A DNA stretch of 64,000 nucleotides from DATEDA01 sp963820965 (lineage in GTDB: Bacteria; Pseudomonadota; Gammaproteobacteria; Burkholderiales; SG8-39), in assembly GCA_963820965.1 (NCBI GenBank), contig CAWGCC010000030.1, forward strand, positions 34,077-98,076, written 5' to 3'. Made by a program: the position numbers and the translations under genes. Below the pieces are notes generated by a model that saw nothing but the letters and a program-made list of their open reading frames with translations, searched no databases and had not been told where the DNA came from. Below are positions 48,931 through 60,103 of the stretch, piece by piece; within the stretch, counting starts at the first letter, position 1; every line of letters starts with the position of its first letter.

Positions 48931-49413
48931 ATGTCCGAGGAAGGGATGGAGCACGCGGTGCAGGAGGCACTGGCGCGAGAGGGAATCGCCGAGGAAGTGC
49001 TGGCGGCCGGTCAGTTCAACCCGCGCGGCCACAGCGGCTCGATGTTCGGCGGCGGGCTGGCGGGCGGCGAGCTAGGTGGCGCGGCCGGCTCAGTCGGCGA
49101 GGCCGTCGGCGAGGTTGCGGGCGTCGCCGGGGGAATGCGGGCGAACTCCGCTGGCCACGGCATGCCGCAATGGATGCTGGTCGGGGTGACTTCGGAGGCG
49201 GTCTACGGGTTCGACGGGCGTTCGCGCAGCAAGGCACCTGGCGAGCTGATCTTCAAAGCGGAGCGAACGGGGCTCGAGGCGAAGGTTCACCAGCGGGTCA
49301 ACGTGCGCGTCCTCGAGCTGATCCATCCGGAGAGTGGATCGCGGATCGAGCTCGAGGGAAACAGACTGCCGATCGCCCACACCAAGGACGTGATCTCAGA
49401 GCTCACTGGCTGA
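48931..49413 (+). CDS. Hypothetical protein with Gly-rich middle segment
   Basis: 160 residues, intact. N-terminal helix (MEHAVQEALAREGIAEEVLA), a Gly/Ala/Val-rich segment (SMFGGGLAGGELGGAAGSVG, EAVGEVAGVAGGM; possibly membrane-associating), then a beta-rich C-terminal part (WMLVGVTSEAVYGFDGRS, ELIFKAERTGLEAKVHQRVN, SRIELEGNRLPIAHTKDVIS) that resembles a small PH-like domain. I cannot assign a family. Its 3' end overlaps the end of the convergent sigma-factor gene by 11 bases. Confidence 0.6.
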   Translation: MSEEGMEHAVQEALAREGIAEEVLAAGQFNPRGHSGSMFGGGLAGGELGGAAGSVGEAVGEVAGVAGGMRANSAGHGMPQWMLVGVTSEAVYGFDGRSRSKAPGELIFKAERTGLEAKVHQRVNVRVLELIHPESGSRIELEGNRLPIAHTKDVISELTG

Positions 49414-50363
49414 GCCGACGCGGGCGCTCCCCGCGCTTCCTTTCCCTTACCTGCCCGAGCAGAGTCCAGGCATCGCCGACATCGCCGAGGTGCTGGAGCT
49501 TGTCCGGGTTGACGACGGAGTTGATGCCCTGGATCTGACCCTCGGCGATGTCGAGCACCATCGCCGCGATCACGGCGTCCTCGGCGTCGAGGAAGAGGGC
49601 GCCGGACTGGCCATTGAGCTCAACGGGCCGGACGGTGAGGCCCGGGATCCGCCAGCCGGTCTTCGACCACGCCCCGAGCGTGCGGGCGACCCGGTTGCGG
49701 CCGTGGAGCGACCGTGCAAGCGCCGGCGCCTTGCCGCCGCCGTCGCCCTTGAGGACGACGTCCTCCGACAGCAGGGCTTCCAGGGTTTCCATGTTCCCCT
49801 CCTGTGCCGCGGCGAAGAACCGAGCGGCGAGCTCCTCGCGCTTCTCCTTCGAGGCCTCGAATCTCGGCTTGCCCTGATCGACGTGGCTGCGCGCCCGCGT
49901 CGCGAGCTGGCGGGCGTTGTCCTCGCTCTTGCCGATGATCTGGGCGATCTCCGAGTAGTCGTAGTCGAAGACGTCGTGCAACAGCAGGGCCGCCCGCTGC
50001 TCGGGTGAGAGGTTCTCGAGCAGGACGAGGAAGGCGAGGGAGAGCGAGTCCGGCCATCTCGGCCTGGCGCTCGGGGTCCTCGCGGGTGTCCACCACGACC
50101 GGCTCCGGGAGCCACTCGCCGACGTAGGTCTCGCGGCGCGCCCGGGCCGAGCGCAGCTCGTCGATCGCCAGCCGCGTGGTGATGGTGGCGACGTAGGCCC
50201 GAGGCGATTCGATCGTCTCTCCCTCCTCGAGGGCGTTGTTGACGCGGATCAGCGCCTCCTGAACGATGTCCTCGGCCTCCGCGACGCTGCCGAGCATCCG
50301 GTAGGCGATCGCGAAGGCGCGAGGGCGGAGCTCCTCCAGGAGCTGATCGGTCGACTCGCTCAC
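49403..50363 (-). CDS. ECF41-family RNA polymerase sigma factor with fused SnoaL-like regulatory domain, frameshifted
   Basis: GTG at 50363 starts SESTDQLLEELRPRAFAIAY. Sigma-2 (RMLGSVAEAEDIVQEALIRV) and sigma-4 (DYDYSEIAQIIGKSEDNARQ) are followed by a SnoaL-like C-terminal domain. All three ECF41 hallmarks are visible: the WLPEPV motif in the linker, DGGGK, and NPDKL near the C-terminus. ECF41 factors lack a separate anti-sigma factor; the fused C-terminal domain controls activity. One frame change near 50050 breaks the gene (AEMADSLSLAFLVLLENLSP is the corrected text). The epimerase gene lies directly upstream, as is usual for ECF41 targets. Confidence 0.9.
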
Positions 50364-51350
50364 GCGCTCACCGCCCTGCGGTCGTCCGCAGCCGCCGGCG
50401 CCTTCGGCGTGGGCGGCCAGCTCCGCGAAGCCGTCGCGCCAGTTCGGGTGCCTCGGGGTCCAGCCGAGCTCCCGCTTCGCCTTGGCGTTCGATTGTCCGC
50501 GCAACTCGGTCATCATGATCACGCCCGGCTGGCCCGCGAAGAGGCGTCCCAGCCACTTGGGAACCCGCCGTGGCGCCGGTGCACCGATCATTCCCGCCAT
50601 TCCCGGCAGCCAATCGCGGACCCGCTCGGGGCTGTCGTCCACGACGTTGTAGACGCCCCTTTCGCCACCCTCGACCGCCGCCAGGGTCGCGTCGGCCGCG
50701 TCCTCGATGTGGATGAATGACCAGACGCCCCCGCCATCGCCGACGATCGGGAACTTCCGCTGCCGGATCGGCTCGAGATGCTCGCCGCCGGTCCACAGAC
50801 TCGTCCCGGGGCCGTAGAACCCTCCGTAGCGAAGGGCGATTCCCACGGTCCAGTCCGCGCCGGTGACGGCGTTCTCTACATACCTGATCGCTCCGAACGT
50901 CTCGCGGATCGGGCGGATCGGATTGGGGTCCAGCGGGTCCTCCTCGGTCTTCACCGGGCCACCCACCCGCTCATAGAGCCAGGCGGCGAAGCTCTGCGCC
51001 ACGAATCGCCGCACACCGATCGCCTTGCCGGCGGCGAGGAGATGGTCCGTCCCCTCCGTGCGCAGTCGGTTGGTCGCCGCGAACGCGCGGTCGATGTTCC
51101 GCATGCTCCCGAGGTCCGAGATCGCAGTCAGCTCGTGCACGATCACCTCGGGATCGGCCTTCGCCACCGCCGACGCCACCTCCTCGGCGTCGAGCGCGTC
51201 GGCGATGGCCGCACGGGCCCCGAGCTCTTCGACGACCGATGCCTTCGACGGCGTTCTGGTCATCCCGGTCACCTCGTGTCCGCGCTCGGCCAGCTTCGGC
51301 AGGAGCTGCCTGCCAAGTGCTCCCGTTGCTCCAGCTACGAAGATCCTCAT
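50360..51350 (-). CDS. NAD-dependent epimerase/dehydratase, putative ECF41 target
   Basis: About 330 residues of the extended SDR class. The N-terminal Rossmann motif MRIFVAGATGALGRQLLPKL (GxxGxxG) is present, with FGAIRYVENAVTGADWTVGI, RYGGFYGPGTSLWTGGEHLE, SFIHIEDAADATLAAVEGGE and GVYNVVDDSP. AGGAGG stands 6 bases before ATG at 51350. The frame is open straight into the sigma factor without a stop. A single-base shift near 50400 would end it at TGA overlapping the sigma start (GTGA, 50360-50363), so I treat them as two coupled genes. Confidence 0.85.
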
Positions 51351-51382
51351 GGTTTGCCTCCTTTGGGTCGATCTACCCCTGA

Positions 51383-51409
51383 GACGAGGTAGCCATGGCC
51401 CCAGTGACA
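51383..51409 (-). promoter_or_regulatory. ECF41-type promoter upstream of the epimerase-sigma operon
   Basis: On the minus strand TGTCACT (51403-51409) is followed by exactly 16 bases and CGTC (51383-51386). The published ECF41 consensus is TGTCACA-N16-CGTC, so only one base differs. The -10 element lies 33 bases before the epimerase ATG, leaving room for a short leader with the AGGAGG site. The sigma factor most likely drives its own operon. Confidence 0.8.
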
Positions 51410-51536
51410 ACTCGCCGGGAGGAAACCGGCAACCCACGGCGTAACGAGGTTCCGTCAAGGCCGAGGTCGGCAGGCGTCTAAGCTTTCTCAGCGAGAAGGA
51501 GCCGGCCGGGCGAAGCGAGACCGAGGGAGTATTCCG

Positions 51537-52838
<1,302 letters not shown>

Positions 52839-52909
52839 GCCGAGCTCTCTGACTCTTTAACGGGGCGTGTTAGGGTCGCCGAGCCGTCTACGGGACTTGG
52901 AGGTCCACG

Positions 52910-55189
52910 GTGTCGGCGTCTCGTCCGAGGAATCAAGAGGCTCAGGCCTCTGGCGTCACTCCCCACAGCCTGGCCGCAAGAGCCGGTCGATGGAGCGCGC
53001 AGCATCGCAAGACCGCGATCTGGGGCTGGCTCGCCTTCGTCTTCCTCGCCTTCGCGATCGGGGGCGCGGTCGGCACGAAGACCCTCGAGCACACCGAGAC
53101 CGGCGTAGGGGAGTCGGGCCGTGCGGACCAGACGATTGCGAACGCGGCTCCGGAGCATGCACCGGAGCTGGTGCTGATTCAGAGCAACGGGGCACCACGG
53201 CCTCCGATCCGTCCTTCCGTGCGGTGCTGCTCGACACGCAGCGGCGGCTGGCGGCCGTGCCCCATACGCAGAACTTCGAGAGCCCGCTCGTCCCGGCGAA
53301 CGCCAGCCAGATTTCCGCTGACCAGCGCTCGGCGTTCCTCCGTTTCCAGATCGCCGGGAACGACGCTGATGTCATGGACCGGGTGAAGCCGGCGCTTGCG
53401 GCAGTGGACGACGTGCAGAAGGCACATCCCGCGTTCACCGTCGGAGAGTTCGGCGACGCGAGCACCCAGCAGCAGATCAACGACAAGGTCCAGTCGGACT
53501 TCGGCAAGGCGCTGATCACGTCCCTGCCGGTCACGCTGATCATCCTGCTGATCGCCTTCGGTGCCCTTGTCGCCGCGGGCGTGCCACTGCTGCTCGCGCT
53601 GACGGCGGTTTTCGCCACGATCGGCCTCCTCGGGCCCATCAGTCACCTCATCGGCGGGGTGGACAGCTCGATCAACGAGGTGGTCCTCCTGATCGGTCTG
53701 GCGGTCGGGGTGGACTACTCCATGTTCTATCTCCGGCGCGAGCGCGAGGAGCGCGAAGCGGGGCGGAGCGAGGAGGCCGCGCTGGCCGCCGCGGCCGCGA
53801 CCTCAGGCCGGGCGGTGATGGTCTCCGGGTTCACGGTGATCATCGCCATGGCCGGCATGTACCTCGCCGGCACCCCCACCTTCGAGTCGTTCGCCACCGG
53901 CACGATCCTCGTCGTCGCGGTGGCGATGGTCGGATCCCTGACCGTGCTGCCGGCGATCCTGGCGTGGCTGGGTGACCGCGTCGAGAAGGGTGGCGTTCCG
54001 TTCATCAAGGATCAGCCGTGGAACGCGGGGGAGAGCGGGATCTGGTCGAAGATCCTCAATCCGGTGCTCCGCCATCCGGTGATCTCCATCATCCTCGCGG
54101 GGGGCCTGCTTGTCTTCCTGGCCCTGCCGGCGTTCCGCCTTCACACGGCCAACGAGAGCGTCGAGTCGCTGCCCCAGGACGTCTCCTCGATCCAGACCTA
54201 CAACCGGCTTCAGGACACCTTCCCGGGGGGAGGGATTCCCGCCGTTGTCGTGGTCAGCTCCGACCAGGGCCCCACACCGCAGGTCAGGCAGGGCATCGCG
54301 GCCCTGGGGGCGCGAGGCGAAGGCCAGCCCGCTGTTCAAGCCCCCGATCACGCTGGACACCTTTCCCGACCGCAGCGTTGTCCAGGTGAACATCCCGGTC
54401 GCCGGCGACGGGACCGACTCAAGATCCAACGCCGCCGTGGACGAGCTGCGGGACACGATCATCCCGGCCACGATCGGTGCGGTGCCGGGTGCCACGGCCG
54501 ACGTGACCGGCTTCACCGCCTCGTCGAAGGATTTCAACGACGCGACCAAGTCCCACGCCCCGATCGTCTTCGCCTTCGTCCTCAGCGCGGCATTCCTCCT
54601 GCTGCTCTTCTCCTTCCGCTCGATCGTCATCCCCATCAAGGCGATCATCCTCAACCTGCTCTCGGTGGGAGCGGCATACGGGGTGGTTGTCTGGATCTTC
54701 CAGGATGGCCACCTCGAGTCGTTTCTCGGCTTCCACTCGAGCGGGGCGATCATCTCCTGGATGCCCCTGTTCCTCTTCGTCGTCCTCTTCGGGCTCTCGA
54801 TGGACTACCACGTCTTCATCCTCAGCCGGATCAGGGAGTCCTACGACCGGGGGATGCCCACCGACGAGGCCGTCTCTCATGGGATCAAGACGACTGCCGG
54901 GGTCGTCACCAGCGCCGCTGTCGTCATGGTCGCCGTGTTCGCCACCTTCGCGACGCTGTCGCTGGTCTTCTTCAAGGAACTGGGCGTTGGGCTCGGCGTG
55001 GCTGTGCTGATCGACGCCACCCTGGTTCGCGCGGTGCTGCTGCCCGCCTCGATGAAGCTGCTCGGCGATTGGAACTGGTACCTGCCGAGCTGGCTCGAGT
55101 GGCTGCCCCACGTCGGCCCCGGCGGCGACCCGTCACTTCCGCCGCCTCAGGACCCGCCCTCGGACGTCGCTCCCCAGCCCTCGCGCTAG
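52910..55189 (+). CDS. MMPL/RND-family membrane transporter, frameshifted
   Basis: About 760 codons with twelve expected membrane helices in two halves. GTG at 52910 follows GGAGG. First helix IWGWLAFVFLAFAIGGAVG, then an extracytoplasmic loop; repeat motifs GVDYSMFYLRRERE and GLSMDYHVFILSRIRES are the two MMPL signature segments. Frame changes lie near 53195 and 54310. The C-terminal tail is Pro-rich (PSLPPPQDPPSDVAPQPSR). MMPL proteins export lipids or other hydrophobic molecules; the substrate is unknown here. It ends 6 bases before the end of the convergent RodZ gene. Confidence 0.9.
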
Positions 55190-55195
55190 GTCGGG

Positions 55196-55876
55196 TCAGG
55201 TACAGGTGGGCTGGTCTCCGGGAGCGAGCCTCGTCGCGCCGTCGCGCGTGATCCGGTAGCCGAGCGGCGCGGCGATCGCTGGGACGTTCACAGGCTCCCC
55301 GTTCACGGTCAGGTCGATCTTGCCGTTGCCGAAGGTCACGTCGAAGGTCTTGCCGTCGTAGGGGCCGACCGTCTGGTCCCTGACGAGGTTCAGGCCGTCG
55401 ATCACCGGGCGCCCCCGCTGATCGACCAGGCACACCCAGACCAGGGCGTTGGTGCGGAGCTCGACCGAGACCGGAGCGCTCGCGGTCGTTGCCGTGGTCG
55501 TGGTGATCTGTGCGGGGGTCTTGGCGTTGGTCGCCTCACCGCCACCTCCGCCGAGCGGCCCCACCGCCACCAGGCCGATGATCAAGCCGACCACCGCCGC
55601 GAAGCCGATGACGAGCAGGACGCCGCGCCGATGCCAGCCGGCATGACGCTCGTCGCTCCTGGGCTCCGCGACGAGCGCCTGTTCGTCCAGCCCGAGGAAT
55701 CGCGCGTAGGCGTCCAGCAGCGCCTCGGCCCCAGGGGCCGGCACGTCGTCCCAGCGGTCCTCCTCCATCGCGCGCAGGGTCGTCACGCTGATCTTCGTGA
55801 CCCGCTTCACCTCGTAGAGGTCGAGTCCCCTCTTTAGGCGCGCTTCGCGCAGGGCTTGGCCGACCTGCGTCCTCAT
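55196..55876 (-). CDS. RodZ-like protein: HTH domain, one membrane helix, DUF4115-like domain
   Basis: 226 residues. Cytoplasmic HTH (QVGQALREARLKRGLDLYEV, RVTKISVTTLRAMEEDRWDD, VPAPGAEALLDAYARFLGLD), one membrane segment (GVLLVIGFAAVVGLIIGLVA), a Thr-rich linker (ITTTTATTASAPVS) and an external beta domain (VSVELRTNALVWVCLVDQRG, then TFDVTFGNGKIDLTVNGEPV). This matches RodZ, the MreB-binding elongasome protein. mreB lies 7 kb downstream in the same cluster. ATG at 55876 is chosen over the upstream extension because it begins at the HTH. Confidence 0.85.
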   Translation of the reverse strand: MRTQVGQALREARLKRGLDLYEVKRVTKISVTTLRAMEEDRWDDVPAPGAEALLDAYARFLGLDEQALVAEPRSDERHAGWHRRGVLLVIGFAAVVGLIIGLVAVGPLGGGGGEATNAKTPAQITTTTATTASAPVSVELRTNALVWVCLVDQRGRPVIDGLNLVRDQTVGPYDGKTFDVTFGNGKIDLTVNGEPVNVPAIAAPLGYRITRDGATRLAPGDQPTCT

Positions 55877-55898
55877 CGCTCCGCGTATCCTCCCAGGC

Positions 55899-56309
55899 AT
55901 GAGCACGCGCTCGTCCCGCGAGCCTGTGGAGACCGTCAGGCATCAGCTCCGGCCCCTGTTCGACCAGGTGGTCCTCAAGGAGCTCGATCAGGACCGGATG
56001 CGCCGGTCCGGCCTCGTCGTGCCGCAGGGCATCGACGAGCCGCCGCCGCAGCAGGGGATCGTCCTCGCCGTTGGCCCCGGACTCGATTGGTGGGAGTCAG
56101 CCGGCGTCGACATGCCGGTGCGGCCCGGCGATCACGTCGTCTTCCCGTCCTCCGCCGGCGTTTGGGTCGAGATCGACGAGGAGCGGCTGCTCGTCTGCCG
56201 CGTCGGCGAGGTTCTCGGCATCCTCGAGTCGCTCGAGACCGCGCCGAGGGGCGATGTTTGTGGCCGTCGTATATGGCGAAGCCGGCGCCGTCGACGATGC
56301 CGCAACTAA
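55899..56309 (+). CDS. GroES-like co-chaperonin family protein
   Basis: About 136 codons. The chaperonin-10 fold is visible: RPLFDQVVLKELDQDRMRRS, GLVVPQGIDEPPPQQGIVLA, VGPGLDWWESAGVDMPVRPG, DHVVFPSSAGVWVEIDEERL, LVCRVGEVLGILES. The mobile-loop region is longer than in canonical GroES. After LES the frame runs on through an Arg-rich stretch (GRRIWRSRRRRRCRN), which may be out of frame, so the true C-terminus could be near 56240. No groEL follows; valS starts 9 bases later. Confidence 0.78.
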   Translation: MSTRSSREPVETVRHQLRPLFDQVVLKELDQDRMRRSGLVVPQGIDEPPPQQGIVLAVGPGLDWWESAGVDMPVRPGDHVVFPSSAGVWVEIDEERLLVCRVGEVLGILESLETAPRGDVCGRRIWRSRRRRRCRN

Positions 56310-56318
56310 CATCGCCGC

Positions 56319-58868
56319 GTGGACGCGGAACGCCGCAAGACCCTCGAGGCGATCACGCGCTGGGACCCCGGCGCGGTGGAGGAGCGCGTCTTTCACGACT
56401 GGCTCGAGGGCGGCTACTTTCACCCGCCCGCGGAGGGGACTCCCGCGCAGAACTACTCGATCTCGATCCCGCCGCCGAATGTCACCGGCGCGCTCCACAT
56501 GGGCCATGCGCTCAACGGGACGGTTCAGGACACCCTGATCCGGCTCAACCGGATGAGGGGCCGCAACACGCTCTGGGTGCTCGGCACCGACCACGCGGGA
56601 ATTGCGACGCAGGCCGTGGTCGAGAAGGAGCTGGCCGCGCAGGGGACCTCGCGGCAGGAGCTCGGACGCGAGGCCTTCACCGAGCGGGTCTGGGAGTGGA
56701 AGGAGCAGTACGGATCGACGATCGTCGAGCAGTACAAGCGGCTCGGTGCCTCCTGCGACTACGAGCGCGAGCGCTTCACGCTCGACGAGGGCTACGTCAA
56801 GGCGGTGTACAGGGTCTTCGTCGCCCTCTACGAGAAGGGCTACATCTACCGCGGCAACTACATGGTCAACTGGGACCCCGGGCTGGGCTCGGCGATCTCG
56901 GACCTGGAGATCGAGAACCGGGAGGTGACCGACACGATCTATGAGATCGCCTACCCGCTGGAGGATGGGAGTGGCGAGATCGTGGTGGCAACGGTCCGCC
57001 CGGAGACGATGCTGGCCGATACCGCCGTAGCCGTCAGTCCCGACGATGAGCGCTATCGCGATCTGGTCGGGAAGTACGCGATTCTGCCGCTGGTCGGGCG
57101 CCGGCTGCCGATCATCGCCGACGAGCACATCGATCCGGACTTCGGGACGGGTGCGCTCAAGGTGACGCCGGGGCACGACATCAACGACTTCGAGATCGGT
57201 CGCCGCCACGGGCTCGAGGAAATCTCCGGGATTGGCGAGGACGGGCGGATCACGGACGCCGCGCCGGAGCGCTTCCGCGGGATGACGGTGCCCGAGGCGA
57301 CCGAGGCCGTGGTTGCCGCGCTGCGCGAGGAGGGAGCGCTCCGCAGCGAGGAGCCGTACACGCACTCGGTTCCCTTCTCCCATCGTTCCGGCGAACGGAT
57401 CGAGCCGCTGATCTCGCTGCAGTGGTTCTGCCGCATGGACGAGCTCGCCAAGCCGGCGGTCGAGGTCGTGAAGGACGGGCGCGTGCGAATCACCCCCGAC
57501 GGGGCCCTGCGCCAGTACCTGCATGGGATGGAGAACATCCCGCCCTGGACCCTCTCGCGCCAGCTCTGGTGGGGGCACCGGCTGCCGGTCTGGTACCGCG
57601 GGGAGGAGACCTATGTGGGCGAGGAGCCGCCGGAGGGCGAGGGCTGGGAGCAGGACCCGGACGTGCTCGACACCTGGTTCAGCTCGGCGCTCTGGCCGTT
57701 CGCGACCCTCGGCTGGCCGGATACGAACACCCCCGAGTTCAAGGCGTTCTTCCCGACCGACGTGCTGGTGACCGCGCGGGACATCATCTCGCTCTGGGTC
57801 GCGCGGATGATCATGACCTCGCTCGAGTTCACCGAGCAGGTCCCGTTCACCGACGTCTATGTCCACTCGGTGATCCAGGCGCCGGACGGCCGGCGGATGA
57901 GCAAGTCGCTCGGCACCGGCATCGACCCGTTGGATGAGATCGCCGAGCACGGAGCGGACGCGCTGCGCTTCGGCCTCTTGGCGATGACCTCGACGCAGGA
58001 CGTGCGCTTCTCCCAGGCACGCGTCCAGCAGGGCCGCGACCTGGCGAACAAGATGTGGAACGCCTCGCGGCTGATCCTGATGGAGGCCCGCGATGACGTG
58101 GAGCCGGGGCCTCGCTCGAACGCGGTCGAGGACCGCTGGATCGCCTCGCGACTGCAGCGCGCCATCCGCTCGGTTTCCGAGTCGATCGAGTCGTTTGACT
58201 TCGCCCACGCCGCGCTCGACCTCTACGACTTCTTTTGGTCAGAGCTCTGCGACTGGTACCTGGAGATCGTCAAGCCGCGGCTCTACGACGGTGACGAGGA
58301 CGCCTCGGCGACCCTGCTCTGGTCTCTCGAGCAGGTGCTGGCGCTGGCGCATCCGCTGATGCCCTTCGTCACCGAGGAGATCTACTCGTACCTGCCGTCG
58401 GGATCCGCGGAGGCATTGGTCGTTCACCCGTTTCCGGAGGCCGATGACGGCCTCATCGATGACGCCGCCGAGGAGGAGATCGGCAAGGCGATCTCGCTGA
58501 CCCGTGCGCTTCGCCGCTGGCGCCAGTTGGCGGAGGTCCCCGTGAAGCAGGTGATTGCGGCCCGGTCGGATGGCGTCCGGCCGCACGAGATGGTCTCGCG
58601 GCTCGCCAAGATCGAGTTCTCCGACGACGGGGGCGAGCCGATGGCGAGCGTGGGCGGGGTGGAGCTGCTGGAGACGGAGGGCGTGGACCCGGAGGCGGTG
58701 GCCGCCCGAATCGAGGAGCGCCGCGAGAAGCTGCGCGCGGAGGTGAAGCGGGGGGAGGGCAAGCTCGGCAATGAGAGCTTCGTCGCCAAGGCTCCGGCCG
58801 ACGTGGTCGATGCGGAGCGGGAGAAGCTCACCGCGTACCGCGCGGAGCTCGAGGAACTGGGCGGATAG
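56319..58868 (+). CDS. valS: Valyl-tRNA synthetase
   Basis: 849 residues, intact. Class I motifs are PNVTGALHMGHALNGT (HIGH) and DGRRMSKSLGTGIDPLDEI (KMSKS). The editing domain includes VATVRPETMLADTAVAVSPD and GTGALKVTPGHDINDFEIG; LWTFSSALWP-type catalytic text appears as DTWFSSALWPFATLGWPD. The C-terminal coiled coil (AEVKRGEGKLGNESFVAKAP, ADVVDAEREKLTAYRAELEE) is typical. GTG at 56319. The stop overlaps the apparent folC start as ATAG. Confidence 0.96.
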   Translation: MDAERRKTLEAITRWDPGAVEERVFHDWLEGGYFHPPAEGTPAQNYSISIPPPNVTGALHMGHALNGTVQDTLIRLNRMRGRNTLWVLGTDHAGIATQAVVEKELAAQGTSRQELGREAFTERVWEWKEQYGSTIVEQYKRLGASCDYERERFTLDEGYVKAVYRVFVALYEKGYIYRGNYMVNWDPGLGSAISDLEIENREVTDTIYEIAYPLEDGSGEIVVATVRPETMLADTAVAVSPDDERYRDLVGKYAILPLVGRRLPIIADEHIDPDFGTGALKVTPGHDINDFEIGRRHGLEEISGIGEDGRITDAAPERFRGMTVPEATEAVVAALREEGALRSEEPYTHSVPFSHRSGERIEPLISLQWFCRMDELAKPAVEVVKDGRVRITPDGALRQYLHGMENIPPWTLSRQLWWGHRLPVWYRGEETYVGEEPPEGEGWEQDPDVLDTWFSSALWPFATLGWPDTNTPEFKAFFPTDVLVTARDIISLWVARMIMTSLEFTEQVPFTDVYVHSVIQAPDGRRMSKSLGTGIDPLDEIAEHGADALRFGLLAMTSTQDVRFSQARVQQGRDLANKMWNASRLILMEARDDVEPGPRSNAVEDRWIASRLQRAIRSVSESIESFDFAHAALDLYDFFWSELCDWYLEIVKPRLYDGDEDASATLLWSLEQVLALAHPLMPFVTEEIYSYLPSGSAEALVVHPFPEADDGLIDDAAEEEIGKAISLTRALRRWRQLAEVPVKQVIAARSDGVRPHEMVSRLAKIEFSDDGGEPMASVGGVELLETEGVDPEAVAARIEERREKLRAEVKRGEGKLGNESFVAKAPADVVDAEREKLTAYRAELEELGG

Positions 58869-60103
58869 CGCGCTCCGACGAGATCCTGCGCCGGCGTGAG
58901 GTCCTGGGCTGGAAGCTGGGACTGGAGCGGATGCGGCGGCTGTGCACGCTGCTCGGCATGCCCCAGAACCGCTTCGCCTCGATTCACGTCGTCGGGACCA
59001 ACGGCAAGAGCTCGGTCACCCGGATGACCGCCGCGCTGCTCGAGGCCCATGGCGTCTCGGCCGGCGCCTACCTCTCGCCGCACATCCGCTCCTGGCGGGA
59101 GCGGGTGATGATCCGCGGCGAGCCGATCTCCGAGGAGGCGTTCGTGGACGCCCTGGAGCGGGCCGAGCAGGCGGCCGGCGTCGCCGACCGCGCGGCCGGC
59201 GACGAGGGACCCGTCACGCAGTACGAGCTGCTCACCGCGGCGGCGTTCGTCGCCTTTGCGGCGGCGCGGGTTCAGTACGGCGTGATCGAGGCGGGCCTCG
59301 GCGGCCGCCTCGACGCCACCAACGTGATCCCGTCCAAGCTCACGGTGCTCACCTCGGTCGGCCTCGATCACACCGAATGGCTGGGGGAGACGCTGGAGGA
59401 GATCGCCACGGAGAAGCTGGCCGTGCTCCGGGACCACACCACCCTGATCGTCGGCGACGTTCCCTCAGAGGTCGAGCCGGTGATCGCGCGCGAGGTGGAG
59501 CGCCGCCACGCCAGGGTGGTGCGGGTCGGCGTCGAGTCCGGCGGCGATCCCATCACCTACCGAGATCGGAATCTCGCCCTCGCCGAATCGGCGGTGGAGC
59601 GGGCCCTCGGGCGCCTCGACGCCGACGCGGTGCTCGGCCTGCAGGAGATCACGATCCCTGGTCGTGCACAGCTCGTCCCCGGCGATCCGCCGGCGATCTT
59701 CGACGCGGCGCACAACCCCGACGGGGCCAGGGCACTGGCCGAGGCCCTCCCGGGGCTGACCGGCGGCGCCGAGGTCGTCTGCTGCCTCGCCATCCTCGAG
59801 GGAAAGGACGCGATCGGGATCATCAACGGGCTTGCTCCGGTCTGCTCCCAGTTCGTCTGCACCGAGATCCCCCCGGAGGCGATCGAGGGCTCGGGGCGGC
59901 CGGGGGGCCGCGCGCGACCTGCGCTGGAGCTGGCCGCGCTCTGCGAGAAGGCCGGCGTCGCCGCCGAGGCGATTCCCGATCCGATCCAGGCGTGGGAGCG
60001 AGCACGAGACCTTGCCAGAGAGCGAGCTGGGGTCGCGCTGGCGGCCGGCAGTCACTACCTTCTGAGCTGCATATGGACAGAGAGGCCCGATCAGAGCTCC
60101 TGA
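58865..60103 (+). CDS. folC: Folylpolyglutamate synthase / dihydrofolate synthase
   Basis: Adds glutamate to folates. P-loop in HVVGTNGKSSVTRMTAALLE, folate/Mur-ligase blocks VIEAGLGGRLDATNVIPSKL, VGLDHTEWLGETLEEIATEK and FDAAHNPDGARALAEALPGL. Homology extends upstream of the first ATG (58931) through RSDEILRRREVLGWKLGLER, right up to the valS stop, where the in-frame codon is ATA inside ATAG. ATG at 58931 would lose 22 conserved-looking residues. Either ATA is used, coupled to valS termination, or the sequence differs here from the real ATGA-type overlap. Confidence 0.9.
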   Translation: MARSDEILRRREVLGWKLGLERMRRLCTLLGMPQNRFASIHVVGTNGKSSVTRMTAALLEAHGVSAGAYLSPHIRSWRERVMIRGEPISEEAFVDALERAEQAAGVADRAAGDEGPVTQYELLTAAAFVAFAAARVQYGVIEAGLGGRLDATNVIPSKLTVLTSVGLDHTEWLGETLEEIATEKLAVLRDHTTLIVGDVPSEVEPVIAREVERRHARVVRVGVESGGDPITYRDRNLALAESAVERALGRLDADAVLGLQEITIPGRAQLVPGDPPAIFDAAHNPDGARALAEALPGLTGGAEVVCCLAILEGKDAIGIINGLAPVCSQFVCTEIPPEAIEGSGRPGGRARPALELAALCEKAGVAAEAIPDPIQAWERARDLARERAGVALAAGSHYLLSCIWTERPDQSS

